A stretch of DNA of 64,000 bases from Saposhnikovia divaricata (Eukaryota; Streptophyta; Magnoliopsida; Apiales; Apiaceae), in contig CM071600.1 in the NCBI GenBank assembly GCA_036435485.1, positions 160,964,546 through 161,028,545 of the forward strand, in the 5' to 3' direction. This document shows, piece by piece, positions 34,509 to 46,688 of this stretch. The position numbers and the translations under genes were made by a program. The notes under the pieces are model-generated. The model searched no databases, had not been told where the DNA came from, and saw only the letters and a list, made by a program, of their open reading frames with translations. Position 1 is the first letter of the stretch. The number at the start of each line of letters is the position of its first letter.

Positions 34509-35190
34509 TGTAACAACCCCAAATTTTGGATATAATTTGTAAGAACCCAAATTTTTGGTACTAATTAAAACTTTTTATTATGTATTGGAGTATGAATGTA
34601 TCAATGGGTTAATAGATGGATATTGAATGGATTCGGATTCAATTATGATATGCCATGAAGAATGGTATTGGTTGACAACTTATATAAGAATTATCTATCT
34701 CCTAGGAAATTAAGAAGTGGCAATTCCAATGAAGAAGATTATTCTTATGTCATCCAAATCGATATCTGTTATTAGTCCGGTGGTTCCGTAAAAGGGTTAA
34801 GGAATGTTCGAAAGAGAATCGGGACATTTGTATAAACCGAGAGAGTAAGTAAAGAAAAATGAATGAATAGTGTTTTTAGTGGGAATGAGAATATTATGAG
34901 ACGACACTATATAGAAGTACCCGGAATGGATTTTTGAATTCGTATTAGTGATTCGAGGGGAAAATAAGTGTATGTAAAAGCTGTCGGATTCTGAAAAACA
35001 GCATTTTTATTTTCTCCGAGAATTCCCTGGACACTGATAGACTTAAGGAATTAATGAGAGGATTTAAGGAATTTAAATTCGAGAGTTACCAAGAAAGATG
35101 GAGAATGGTATTATAAATGTTAAGAAGGTTGTCAGTAAAACCCTAACTAGAAACGAATGAGTTATTCCTCCGAACGATCAATGAATTGAG
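34509..35190 (+). repeat. Plus-strand LTR fragment (Tekay-like)
   Basis: It begins TGTAACAACCCCAAATTTT, an LTR start of the same style as TGTAATAACCC, and shares ATGTCATCCAAATC-GATATCTGTTA with internal Tekay sequence near 18516. It ends abruptly at about 35190, where the oppositely oriented Tekay LTR begins. Confidence 0.6.
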
Positions 35191-37133
35191 GTATGGGTGT
35201 CAAAAACAGGGCATCTTTTGGTTTAATGAAAATCGGGCATTATAACGGCTATATTTTTATACTTTCCATAATATAACTCCTCCAAATCCAACATCCAACA
35301 CATATACCAAACCCTACACCATGTGGTCATCATACCAACCATGGTTACATGCACTCACAACACCTCCATGATCCATCAAAACACTTATAAACATTTATAT
35401 AACCTTGATTTTATATTTTACACTAACTTATTCCAAAAACCAACCATAAACTCAAGATTCAAGCTAGGGTTTCAAGCACTATACCTTTCTTGGAGTGTGT
35501 ACAAGCCTTAATACACCTTGTATAACCTTTATATCACCTTAGTATAGCTTAGATCTTCCAAAGAAACCAAGAAAACAAAAGTTAGTTTCTAAGATTTACT
35601 ATTCATCATCAATCTTGTAAAATTCATAACAAATCGAAAAATAAGAGTTTGGCTCTCAAATTTTTACCACATCTTGGACTGTTCATAAGCTTTGATTTGA
35701 GCTATAGATCACCAAAAACAAAGCTTGCTAGCTATGGTTTTGATCCTGTTTTTCCCACTAGACAGAAGCTGTAAAGGACTAGGCAGGTTCGGTTCTTCAA
35801 CTTGGGGAAGGGATTTGACTAGGCTACACTACTTTGTTGGCTATGAAATTTTGAACGTTTGTTCTCCATACAATTAGGAGGCTATGGTTAAAATTTGGTG
35901 ATTATTGAAGCTCTAGATCTTGAGATATGAATTTTTCTTTGGCATGTGGTTCTGCTGGGTAGATTTGTATCTCTTTGTGTTTTGCTTGCCTTATGTCTAA
36001 TACATGATATATATCTCTAATATTGGATGCATCTAGTCTTAATAGGTTGCCACTCATCTATTGGTTCAAGTTTTAGCAATCTATTGGACCACTTGTCATG
36101 CTTAAAACACATTACTCCATTTTGTTGTTCAATGACTAGTGTATTCTTGCCCCTTTGTTCTTATTGCTCTTCTAGCCTTGCCCCTTCATAATTCCATGAG
36201 CCACTCACTTCATTAACTTGTAAATGCAGCTCCTTGAAGAACTTGGGCCGAGCATGGGCTTGTTTATAGGGCCTTAGGGCTTTGGGATGGGCTTTGTGCA
36301 AGTTCTCTCGTCGTTTGCTTCATCTAATGATTTCTGTGATCGTCTCAGTGGTTTCTCCTCTGTAAATCTCTTGTATATATAATATCCTTTCCCACATCAT
36401 ATATTAATGTGTTAGGGTGGTTCAAATCCCCAAGTAGATATTAAATCCAATATCCTTGGTATATTCTCTTTATTTCAGAATTTGCTCTCCCGGTTTCTCA
36501 AGCGTTCTCAAACTAGTTGCATTCTCTTTGCTCTAGGATTATATTCTCAATCCTCTTTCCCTCTCATAATATATCCTCCCTTGGACTTCTAATATTTATT
36601 ATCCTTAACCCATGATTCGTTCACTTGATCGCTTAATCTCGTTATAAAGTCTCAGCGGTTTCTAGAATGTTCGTTTCACTGTCTCAGTAGTTTTCGTTCT
36701 AAATTCTCAAATCAAATATAATAAAATTCCAAAATATTAAATCCTCAATTCCTCAAATTTAATATCTCATTTCCAAGTGGTTCTAAATTGTTTAGCAATC
36801 TAAATTCCTCTGGCATTCCCTTGACTTAATAATCCCCTAATTTAACCTAATTTCACATGTTCCTCAAAGTATACACTCTTTTCATATTCCATACTCTTTA
36901 ATATCCAATACAATAGTGCTCAATTGAAATCAAACATCTTAAAAATCTATACTCAGGAATTTCTGAAATCCGTCATCGTTTCGAGTCACTCATTTTCATA
37001 GTACGACGCAAATATGGTTTTTGATTATTCATTTTCTGTTTCACTTATAGGGTACCTACATACCATTTCCCTAAATCCTCAAAATCACTATTCGTTTAAG
37101 CACTGTAGCATTTCTAAAGTTAGGGTTATTACA
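35191..37133 (-). repeat. 3' LTR (truncated) of minus-strand Tekay element
   Basis: Matches 41721-43631 closely, including the CCGGTTTCTCAAG and GGGCCGAGCATGGG stretches. The match stops at 35190/41720, so the distal half is missing. Confidence 0.88.
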
Positions 37134-37150
37134 GTCTTCCCCCCTTAAAA
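37134..37150 (-). other. Polypurine tract of minus-strand Tekay element
   Basis: Minus strand TTTTAAGGGGGGAAGAC directly before the LTR start TGTAATAACCC, the same layout as at 19121-19137. Confidence 0.8.
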
Positions 37151-37410
37151 GGATTCCGTCCCGGAATCACGTTGAAGATATTGACGAATACCTTTCTCAC
37201 ATTACACCTTCTAATTCTCATATTACTTCCTCCATCCTTTATTTTCTCCTTAAACATCTCTATCTTGTTTGTACAGATATACACCAACATACACTTGCTT
37301 GTCATTCATCAACATGCCATTTAGCTTACCAATAGCAGTACTTTCACTATCTTTTCCTTACTAACCTTCCCTTGCATTCCGTCATTCTATATTATCTCAT
37401 CTCTCCTTTC

Positions 37411-37468
37411 TCTTTTTACTAAGGGTATCGGCCACCACATTGGCTTTCCCTGAATGGTAGTGTATCTC
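37411..37468 (-). pseudogene. Tekay pol remnant (end of RNase H region)
   Basis: The minus strand reads YHSGKANVVADTLSKK, the signature that ends the reverse transcriptase/RNase H part in chromoviruses. No other pol block is present; nearby (AT)n runs at about 37531-37552 and 37621-37651 mark the deleted region. Confidence 0.75.
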
Positions 37469-37616
37469 ACTATTGTTTAACTATATTTTGATCTCTATCA
37501 TAACATAAAATATTAAAATTCCAATCTTTATATATATATATATATATATATCTGTAAAATTTTCCAGAAAATAATTTATACTAATATTCCTTGAAACAAT
37601 TGTAAGAAAATATTAT

Positions 37617-37653
<37 letters not shown>

Positions 37654-37816
37654 CCTGTTACTCTCAAATCTCCTTTTTATAGTATTCCCTGACTCCTAAC
37701 AGATTTTGATTTGGATGACATGAGAATAACTCACCTCCTTATATCACCATGGCTTACTTTCTAACAGATAGATTATTCTTATCTATATTATTAGTCTATT
37801 CAGACCATTCATTGAC

Positions 37817-39163
37817 TTAGTTAATCTCTAACCAAACATTTATATTCAAAAGCTTAAATCCAAAAAAAAAAATACATGCGCCTGCACCCGGTTTCTTTAA
37901 CGCATCTCCTAAGGTCATATTGTACACTCTGGCATTAGGTCTACTTGAAGCAATAACGCTCTGTTTGGTCACCGTTGAATCTCTAGAACGGCAATCCCTT
38001 GCTATGTGTCCTAACTTTCCACACTGGTAACACTTAACGTCTCTCTTAGGGTTTGTATCAGCTGATGGGCACCTGTCATGAAAGTGTCCTTTCTGTCCAC
38101 ACTTAAAACAAGTTACTCCTAACAGTCTACACACTCCCGTATGCTTCCTACCACACATGTTGCAATCTGGTAATGGTGGTTGTGACTGTTTAGACTGGGT
38201 TGCTCCTGATGGCTTACCCCTTTGATTAACTGTTTCACTATTTGTTCTACTATATCCTGGATTTTTTTGAAAACGAAGATCCTTGCCCTCAACTGAACTT
38301 GCTAGAAAAATTTCTCTCAGTGGAACCTCCCTTCTGACTTTCAAATTTCCTTTTCTTACTTTCTACTTGTGATTGTTCACTCTCTCTATGATTGATGCTT
38401 TCTGAACTAATGTTGCATAATCCGTCAACTTAAATGGTGCCACTCTAGTTCGTATCCATTGCTTCAATCCTAGTTGAAACCTTTTGGCTCGTTTCTCGTC
38501 AGTATCTACAAATTCCGGCACGAATCTAGACAACTCAGTAAATTTGGCTTCATATTCTGCCACTGTCAAATTATTTTGTTTTAACTCCAAGAACTTAATC
38601 TCCATCTGATTTTCCATAAACCTAGGGGAATACTTATCTAAAAACACTCTAGTGAAGCGCTCCCAGGTTATCATTCCCGCTCCTTCTAGATTCTTCTTAG
38701 CCTCCCACCAATAGTTTGCCTCTCCCTTCAGGAGATAGGCGGCGAAAATGGTCTTTTGTTCCTCATCTACCCTCAAGATTTCAAAAGCTTTCTCCATCTC
38801 TTTTAGCCATGCTCTGGCTACTACTGGGTTAGCAGTTCCCTCAAACTCTGGGGGTTTTAATGACTTAAAGGCACGAAATGAATTAGCTACCTGGTTCGGG
38901 GGAACAGGTGGTTGTTGGGGAATTTGTGGATTAGCTAAAGTCTGCCTTAGTAGGTCCATAAATTGGTTTAAGGGATCACCTCCCTGGTTTCCTTGTTGGC
39001 CAGTTGATTCGTCTTCTTCTTCTTCTTCTTCTTCTTCATGATTTGGTTCATTCCGAGCATTTTCATTCTGTCTATTTTGACTTTCTTCATCTCTCTCATT
39101 TTCCCTTTCATTCGCTCTATTATTATGTCTAGCCATTTTTCTGTCAATAACAATATTCTCCAT
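37817..39163 (-). pseudogene. gag: Tekay-type gag with three Cys-His clusters, one stop
   Basis: Starts at 39163, or at the internal MARHNNRANE at about 39136. A poly-Glu tract is encoded by a CTT-type microsatellite (about 39008-39038). The Retrotrans_gag domain shows LKPPEFEGTANPVVARAWL, GEANYWWEAKK and KYSPRFMENQMEIKF. TAG at 38365-38363 splits it. In the same frame the C-terminal part has CNMCGRKHTGVC, CFKCGQKGHFHDRC and CYQCGKLGHIARDC. After KKPGAGA (about 37880) the normal protease sequence is missing and the frame runs into unrelated codons, which marks the left edge of the pol deletion. In relatives the product is the capsid/nucleocapsid. Confidence 0.88.
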
Positions 39164-39577
39164 TAATTACCCAAATTTAGGGTACAATATTCATCATTCC
39201 CATATACAATAATTATATCACTATTTACTCATTTATATATAACCATATTCTCAAATTCAAGCAATTAATATTAAGTTATAATACCATTTATACGAAACAT
39301 ATAAGCTCACTACCTTTAACACGATAACCTTTTCATTTAAGTCAATCACCTTATACACATCAATATTTTCGAATCCCAAAATTTAGTATCAAAATACGAT
39401 AAAACTTAGGCAAAATACATAAACTTTTATTAGTAGTAATCTATAAAATTATAAACACTACTTAGAATAAATGCTACCTTCGATAAACCACCCTTGAACT
39501 CGATGTGAGTTCACAATTTATATTATAACTGATATATTTATTATTATCACTATTGTTCCTGAGCATTATGACTCTTA

Positions 39578-39589
39578 GCTCTGATACCA
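39578..39589 (-). other. Primer-binding site, initiator-Met type
   Basis: The minus strand reads TGGTATCAGAGC two bases after the LTR end GGGGCGTCACA, as in the plus-strand copy. Confidence 0.9.
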
Positions 39590-39591
39590 TC

Positions 39592-40091
39592 TGTGACGCC
39601 CCTAGATCCGGGGTCAGGAATCCAGGTCATCACGATCCAATTTCCATTTTTAATAACATTATATTCTTGACAGTTGAAATTTAAATACTTGTTAATACTC
39701 ACACAATAGACCCCACACTATAACATTACACACCAGTCATATGCTCAAAGAACAACATCCATAATAATAACAGTTTAAAGTTAAAAGAGTTATTACAATC
39801 CAGAATCTTACTTAAGTAGTGTTGCTGAATATTACTTCTAGAAGAAGCATTTCAACAACCAAAAGTTATTACACAAGCTTACACGGTTAATTTACATATG
39901 TCTACTAATACCCATCCGTCCTACAAGAGCTATCTCAGGGATAGGCGCCAGCACTCTCTCAAAAGCCCTTACCCTCTTACGGGGTCTAGTGCGAAGTATC
40001 GGCATCTGCCCTAGCTGTTATATAAATAAATAGCAAGAGTGAGCTATAATAGTTCAGCAAGATAATATTGTAAACCAGAAATCAAAGTTAA

Positions 40092-40143
<52 letters not shown>

Positions 40144-43100
40144 CAGAAAATCCACTATAATAATTAAGAAAAGAATTAATCATTACTTATTCAATACACC
40201 ATCCATTTTTCCTTTATAAGAAAAAAAAATATATAAAACAATATAATATCAGTTTCTCTTCTAATATAATATAATATTAGTCCATCATTTGATACCAATT
40301 TTCCTTTCACCTTTCAGTATATCAGTCTGTAATCATTATCAATTCTTCCTTTAAAAGTTTTGGGGATATCCACTGTCGCCTGATACGTTAGGACGATGAT
40401 CAGTCGCCTAATCGTACCTGCTCCTTGTTTACTACTAGTAGAAGGAATGGCAATCATCCCTGGAGGAAGGTTCTCCACTACATCCTCCTTCGGCATCCGT
40501 TGGGCCGTAATAAAATAATAAGGAAGGTTCTCCACTACTTCTCCATAAAATGATGGATGCTGGACTGTGCTAAACACAACCACTTACGCAAGTATGTTGT
40601 AATCCCCCTTTTTGTAAAATCATTATTCCATTTAAGAATTTCCTTTTCCATTTCCACCCTTATCCATACATATATCATTATACTTTAAATATAACTTCCT
40701 TTAAAGAAACCTGATATCATTAACTCAAAAGACAAAAATATTCCAGATACTTTGAAATAATTTCAGAAATATCCTCCGTATTTAATGGAGTCAATTATGC
40801 TTTTAAATACATAACTATTCCATCTATTTTTAAAGTATTAAATAATAATCAAATAATATTTATTAAATCACAAAAGTTTAAAGATTATAATTAACAAAAT
40901 ATTATAAACCATATAACCCTAGATAACAATTGATACCGTTCTTTTTCATATCTCTTTAAAATATAAAGTATATTAACTCTATCCATATTCATATCCATAT
41001 CCATAGTCCATATCCATAATCCATATCCATAATCACATTAACTAATCTCAACAAACAGGGAATATCCCTAACCATATAATGATATAGGATTCATAAATTA
41101 TCTAGCAAAACCATTTTTCTTTAAACATAAACAGTTTATCAAAATAAGGATAAAAGAAATCTTGCCTCGATCTCTAATCCCAAGAGGAATGATCCGGTGT
41201 TCGTCTCGAGTATTTATAGAAACGAAAAGGACCACCATCAGAATATATTTCACTTAACCACTTAACCCTTAAATATATATATATAATAACACCCTTGACA
41301 CATAATATAAGTTTAACATACTATTTATAGACCAAAAGTTCCAAGAACTTATCTATTATTAAACTCCATAAAAGTTTCAGTGTTTTTCACCACTTCCTTA
41401 TTAACCACACATGACTGTAAAATTTCTCATAAATTATCAATTTCGAATTTTGACACAAGGTAAGTTGGGTTTGACTCTCTATTCACCCTACTATATTGTC
41501 TCAAAATTTCATAACTTTTAAAGATGTTTAATTATGGTAATTATAGTCACAAAGTTGACACAATTGCATTTTCTCAGTTTCCGAACGACTTTCACTAAAA
41601 CTCACTTTTCTCCTAAACCGTTCATTGGATTTTGACGTACTTTATATCAAAACGATCTATGAATGAAGCTCTATCCTCTCATGGTCAGTTAGTACTCTGG
41701 ACAGAACCCTAACCGTACAGGTATGGGTGTCAAAAACAGGGCATCTTTTGGTTTAACGAAAATCGGGCAATATAACGGCTATATTTTTATACTTTCCATA
41801 ATATAACTCCTCCAAATCCAACATCCAACACATATACCAAACCCTACACCATGTGGTCATCATACCAACCATGGTTACATGCACTCACAACACCTCCATG
41901 ATCCATCAAAACACTTATAAACATTTATATAACCATGATTTTATATTTTACATTAACTTATTCCAAAAACCAACCATAAACTCAAGATTCAAGCTAGGGT
42001 TTCAAGTAGTATACCTTACTTGGAGTGTGTACAAGCCTTAATACACCTTGTATAACCTTTATATCACCTTAGTATAGCTTAGATCTTCCAAAGAAACCAA
42101 GAAAACTAAACTTAGTTTCTAAGATTTACTATTCATCATCAATCTTGTAGAATTCATAACAAATCGAAATATAAGAGTTTGGCTCTCAAATTTTTACCAC
42201 ATCTTGGCCTCTTCATAAGCTTTGATTTGAGCTATAGATCACTAAAAACAAAGCTTCCTAGCTATGGTTTTGATCCCGTTTTTCCCACTAGATAGAAGCT
42301 GTAAAGGACTAGGCATGTTCGGTTCTTCAACTTGGGGAAGGGATTTGACTAGGCTACACTACTTTTTTGGCTATGAAATTTTGAACGTTTGTTCTCCATA
42401 CAATTAGGAGGCTATGGTTAAAATTTGGTGATTATTGAAGCTCTAGATCTTGAGATATGAATTTTTCTTTGGCGTGTGGTTCTGCTGGGCAGATTTGTAT
42501 CTCTTTGTGTTTTGCTTGCCTTATGTCTAATACATGATATATATCTCTAATATTGGATGCATCTAGTCTTAATAGGTTGTCACTCATCTATTGGTTCAAG
42601 TTTTCGCAATCTATTGGACCACTTGTCATGCTTAAAACACATTACTCCATTTTGTTGTTCAATGACTAGTGTATTCTTGCCCCTTTGTTCTTATTGCTCT
42701 TCTAGCCTTGCCCCTTCATAATTCCATGAGCCACTCATTTAATTAACTTGTAAATGCAGCTCCTTGAAGAGCTTGGGCCGAGCATGGGCTTGTTTATAGG
42801 GCCTTAGGGCTTTTGGATGGGCTTTGTGCAAGTTCTCTCGTCGTTTGCTTCATCTAATGATTTCTGTGATCGTCTCAGTGGTTTCTCCTCTGTAAATCTC
42901 TTGTATATATAATATCTTTTCCCACATCATATATTAATGTGTTAGGGTGGTTCAAATCCCCAAGTAGATATTAAATCCAATATCCTTGGTATATTCTCTT
43001 TATTTCAGAATTTGCTCTCCCGGTTTCTCAAGTGTTCTAAAACTAGTTGCATTCTCTTTGCTCTAGGATTATATTTTCAATCCTCTTTCCCTCTCATAAT

Positions 43101-43631
43101 ATATCCTCCCTTGGACTTCTAATATTTATTATTCTTAACCCATAAAGTCTCAGCGGTTTCTAGAACGTTCGTTTCACTGTCTCAGTAGTTTTCGTTCTAA
43201 ATTCTCAAATCAAATATAATAAAATTCCAAAATATTAAATCCTCAATTCCTCAAATTTAATATCTCATTTCCAAGTGGTTCTAAATTGTTTAACAATCTA
43301 AATTCCTCTGGCATTCCCTTGACTTAATAATCCCCTGGTTTAACCTAATTTCATATGTTCCTCAAAGTATACACCCTTTTCATATTCCATACTCTTTAAT
43401 ATCCAATACAATAGTTCTCAATTGAAATCGAACATCTTAAAAATCTATACTTAGGAATTTCTGAAATCCGTCATCGTTTCAAGTCACTCATTTTCATAGT
43501 ACGACGCTAATATGGTTTCTGATTATTCATTTTCTGTTTCACTTATAGGGTACCTACATACCATTTCCCTAAATCCTCAAAATCACTATTCATTTAAGCA
43601 CTGTAGCATTTCTAAAGTTAGGGTTATTACA
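39592..43631 (-). repeat. 5' LTR of minus-strand Tekay element
   Basis: 4040 bp, from TGTAATAACCCTAAC (43631) to GGGGCGTCACA (39592) on the minus strand. It contains an (AT)n run at about 40095-40135 and repeated ATCCATA units near 40985-41035. The end regions are homologous to the LARD-like LTR, whereas much of the middle has diverged. Confidence 0.9.
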
Positions 43632-45190
43632 GAGTCTCCCGAAGAAATAGAGTCAGATGATGAACCGAACCCTAGCCTTGATCACTCCACACAAATCCCG
43701 ATTCCCGTGTCACCAGAATCTTCTCATAAATCATCATCATCTAGTGAACCTTCTTCATCTTGCAAACTTCATTCACCTAACAAGTCTTCGTTTGTCATTC
43801 CACTTTCGAAATCTATTCTCGAAGAACCTAGTGAACGTGTCTTTAGGCCTAAAGCTCCTTATCCTCAAAGACTCATCTCGTCTAAACAATCGGCTCAAAT
43901 GGATAAGATTTTGGAAGTCTTTAAGCAAGTCGAGACCAACATTCCTCTTTTAGATGCCATTCAACTAATCCCTTCTTATGCCAAGTGTCTAAAAGATTTG
44001 TGTACTCATAAACGTTCCACTCACGTCCCTAAGAAAGCCTTTTTGACCTCTCATGTTAGTTCAATTCTCTCAAATCAAATTCCTGTGAAATATAAGGACC
44101 CCGGTTGTCCTACAATTTCATGTGTCATAGGCCATACTTTTGTGGACAAGGCGTTACTTGATTTAGGAGCGAGTATGAATCTTCTTCCATTTTCGGTCTA
44201 TCAAGCCCTAGGACTAGGCGAACTTAAAAAGACGAACATGACACTTCAACTAGCTGATCGTTCTGTCAAAATGCCTAAGGGAATAATTGAAGATGTCTTA
44301 ATTAAGGTTGGTGATTTCATTTTTCTGGTTGATTTTGTTGTCCTCGAGACTCAACCCGTCACGAATCCTAAGAACCAAATCCCGATCATTCTAGGACGAC
44401 ATTTTCTTGCTACATCCAATGCCTTGATTAATTGTAAGGATGGTTCGATTAAACTCACTTTTGGTAATATGACAATTAACCTTAACATCTTTAATGTCGG
44501 AAAAGAATCCAAAGAGCTTTATGAACAAACAGTCAGGGTTAATCTTGTTGATGACATTGTTAATTGGTCAAACCTTGAGGATAGTGAGATTGAGTCTCTT
44601 CTTGTTGAGGATTTTCAAATAAATCACGAAACCAATCGAGAGCTTCATGAGTCATTTAAGGATATGACCTCGGAAGAGATGTTGAGAGAGTTGGATAACA
44701 TTTGTTCTAAGTGGGATACCAAACCTGAGGAGGTCTCTTGTGAACCAATCTTATTGTTAAAACTCCCGTTGGTGAACCACCTACATTTGATGAATTGTTA
44801 GGAGATTTGAATGACATTTGTTCTAAGTGGGAGACCCCACCCGAGGTTATTAGTGTTGAACCCGTTGTTAAGAGCCCCGTGGGAAAACCTCCTACATTTG
44901 ACTCAACTTTGTATCTTCCCGAGTTTGATCAACAGCCCCTAGGAAACGATGGACCCTTATCTTATGTCAATCCTAGTGGTTCAACCCATGACCAAACTTT
45001 CATTATCTCTAATTTGCTTAGTCAAAGTGAAGAAGCCTTAAGTTGGTTTAGGGAGAACATTAGTGACACTTGTTCGATACGGTTGAATGATTCCATGTTG
45101 CTTGAGAAAGTCTTTTCTAATCAAAATTTTCAAAAATATCTTGATTCTTTCTCAAAGCTGCACCCCAATTTTGCCACATGCATCGGCTGA
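43632..45190 (+). pseudogene. Athila-like gag-protease C-terminal part, frameshifted
   Basis: The true sequence starts at 43632, at the Tekay LTR border; the open frame to its left is LTR. After a Ser/Pro-rich linker comes the conserved block before the protease (FKQVETNIPLLDAIQLIPSY), then CTIG-like CVIGHTFVDKALLDLGAS with the catalytic aspartate in DLGAS, ADRSVKMPKGIIEDVLIK and PIILGRHFLATSNAL with the flap/ILGR block. A frameshift near 44745 moves to a second frame that continues to 45190. Across it, a unit of about 110 bp containing NICSKWDTKPEE/DICSKWETPPE is duplicated in tandem. No reverse transcriptase follows. The protease would process gag; this copy is broken. Confidence 0.88.
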
Positions 45191-45832
45191 TTCGGTTTTA
45201 TTCTTTTGCCTCCCCTCATGATCCAGGTATGGGGGAGTAAAAGTGTACGTGTGTGAGTTGTTTTCTTTCGTAATTTTTAGAAGTTTTCAATCTCCGTCAT
45301 CCCTTGTTAGGTATTATTTCCTCATTCTCTTTTCCTCATTTCTCTTGCATTTGAATACATTGAGGACAATGCATGATTTAGGTATGGGGAAGTTTTTAGT
45401 GTAAATAATTATAATTGAAAATTCCAAAAAAATTCTAAAATTCTAAAATCCAAAAATAAAGATATTTTAGCTTAGTTGTCCTTCCCACTCTTTAAATTTT
45501 AGAACTAGTTGGTGTTAACAATTTTTCGAAAATTATATGTATAATGCCTTTAGATGATTTGAACGTAGTCAAGTAAGGTTTTACTCATGAAACTTTTGTC
45601 GAACAAATTTTTGCTTAAAAGTAAAAGACGGCACATTTGCACAAGACCATTGATAGAAAGATTGCATAGGGATGTTATTCGATACCTGAGAGAGAACCCA
45701 CATGTTAAAACAATGTCGAATCAAACCTTTGCGATAAATTGTTCATATAGTGTCTTAGAAAAAAGAAAAAAAAAAAAGAGTCGATAAGTGTATATAGTCG
45801 TAGAGTGCTAATGGAAGGAATGGCCAGATTGG

Positions 45833-45976
45833 GCTCATTAGTACCCGAGCAATTAAGTCTGAGGGGACTTTGTGCCTAGTAACCTAAAGCCCTTTGTGGT
45901 TTGGGATTGCTGATCCAATGCTCGTTATATGGGTATTAGTGGATAAGTCTTTTGGGACCTCAATCATTGCACGATC
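45833..45976 (+). repeat. Shared retroelement module, copy A
   Basis: Begins GCTCATTAGTACCCGAGC. Core phrases are GGGGACTTTGTGCCTAG, AACCTAAAG and TTTTGGGACCTCAATCATTG, ending CACGATC. It is homologous to copy B 70 bp downstream and to copy C in the other gag-protease element. Confidence 0.85.
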
Positions 45977-46046
45977 ATTTCAACCATTAGTGTTAATAAA
46001 TTCTTAAGTTCTAATAAATTCTTAGTAGGGAAATCGGCTAGGTTGG

Positions 46047-46190
46047 GCTCATTGATAACCCGAGTAAGTAAGTCCGAGGGGACTTTGTGCCTAGCAACCT
46101 AAGGTCCTTTGTGGTTTGTGATTGTTGACCTAAAGCTCGTTAAATAGGTATCGATGCAAAAGTCTTTTGGGACCTCAATCATTGCACGGT
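46047..46190 (+). repeat. Shared retroelement module, copy B
   Basis: GCTCATTGATAACCCGAG to GCACGGT, the same length and phrase order as copy A; a diverged tandem duplicate inside one element. Confidence 0.85.
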
Positions 46191-46688
46191 CAGTCTAACT
46201 ACTAAGAGCGTGAAGTTTGGCTAGATACTTGTTTTAATAGAGATTGGGTCAGTTCAATATTGGTTGAAAAAGAGAAAATTTCGTATGCATTTTATCCATC
46301 AAGGGCCTTAAATTCACTACACACCTTGGGATTTTTTGTAAACTTTTTGAGTCGACTCATGTGGATTGTGGGAACCTATAACTTGTCTATTATTAGAATA
46401 ATCTTTAAGGCATGTATTTTCCTACAAAATGTTTTGTTGACACCAATGAAAGCTAAATTGAAAGTGGAAAGTTGGATTCTTGCTAATTTATCTCAAAGAT
46501 TTTATGGGTATATCTTCTATAAACCCTTAGGAGACAAACCTCCTCTTGTAGAAATCGTCTACGAGTTTAACGGGTTGGTAAACCTAAAATTACCCGTGAC
46601 GCATACGAAAAGGAGCATAGGACTTCTCTTAGATATCTTTTTGTTTTTGTTTTACTCGAGGACGAGCAAAAGATAGGTATGGGGCATT

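Larger units (their letters stand above)
35191..43631 (-). mobile_element. Tekay/Del-type element, minus strand, gag kept, pol deleted
   Basis: On the minus strand: 5' LTR 43631-39592, primer-binding site 39589-39578, gag 39163-37817, a pol remnant near 37468-37411, polypurine tract 37150-37134, and 3' LTR 37133-35191, which is missing its last 2.1 kb. The whole internal region is only 2.46 kb, while an autonomous Tekay needs about 5 kb. It was inserted in the Athila-like gag-protease region; the right edge is at 43631/43632. Confidence 0.9.
45191..46688 (+). other. Noncoding 3' region of Athila-like element
   Basis: No pol. It holds two copies of the conserved module described separately, and the polypurine tract AGGTATGGGGCATT (about 46675-46688) before the LTR. 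A second purine stretch, AGGTATGGGGGAG, is at about 45226-45238. A 138-codon open frame at 46260-46676 is present but not convincing. Confidence 0.7.

Noticed and set aside
43512..43631. N-terminal 40 codons of the open frame that leads into the Athila-like protease
   Set aside because: These codons lie in the Tekay LTR; the frame merely continues across the insertion border.
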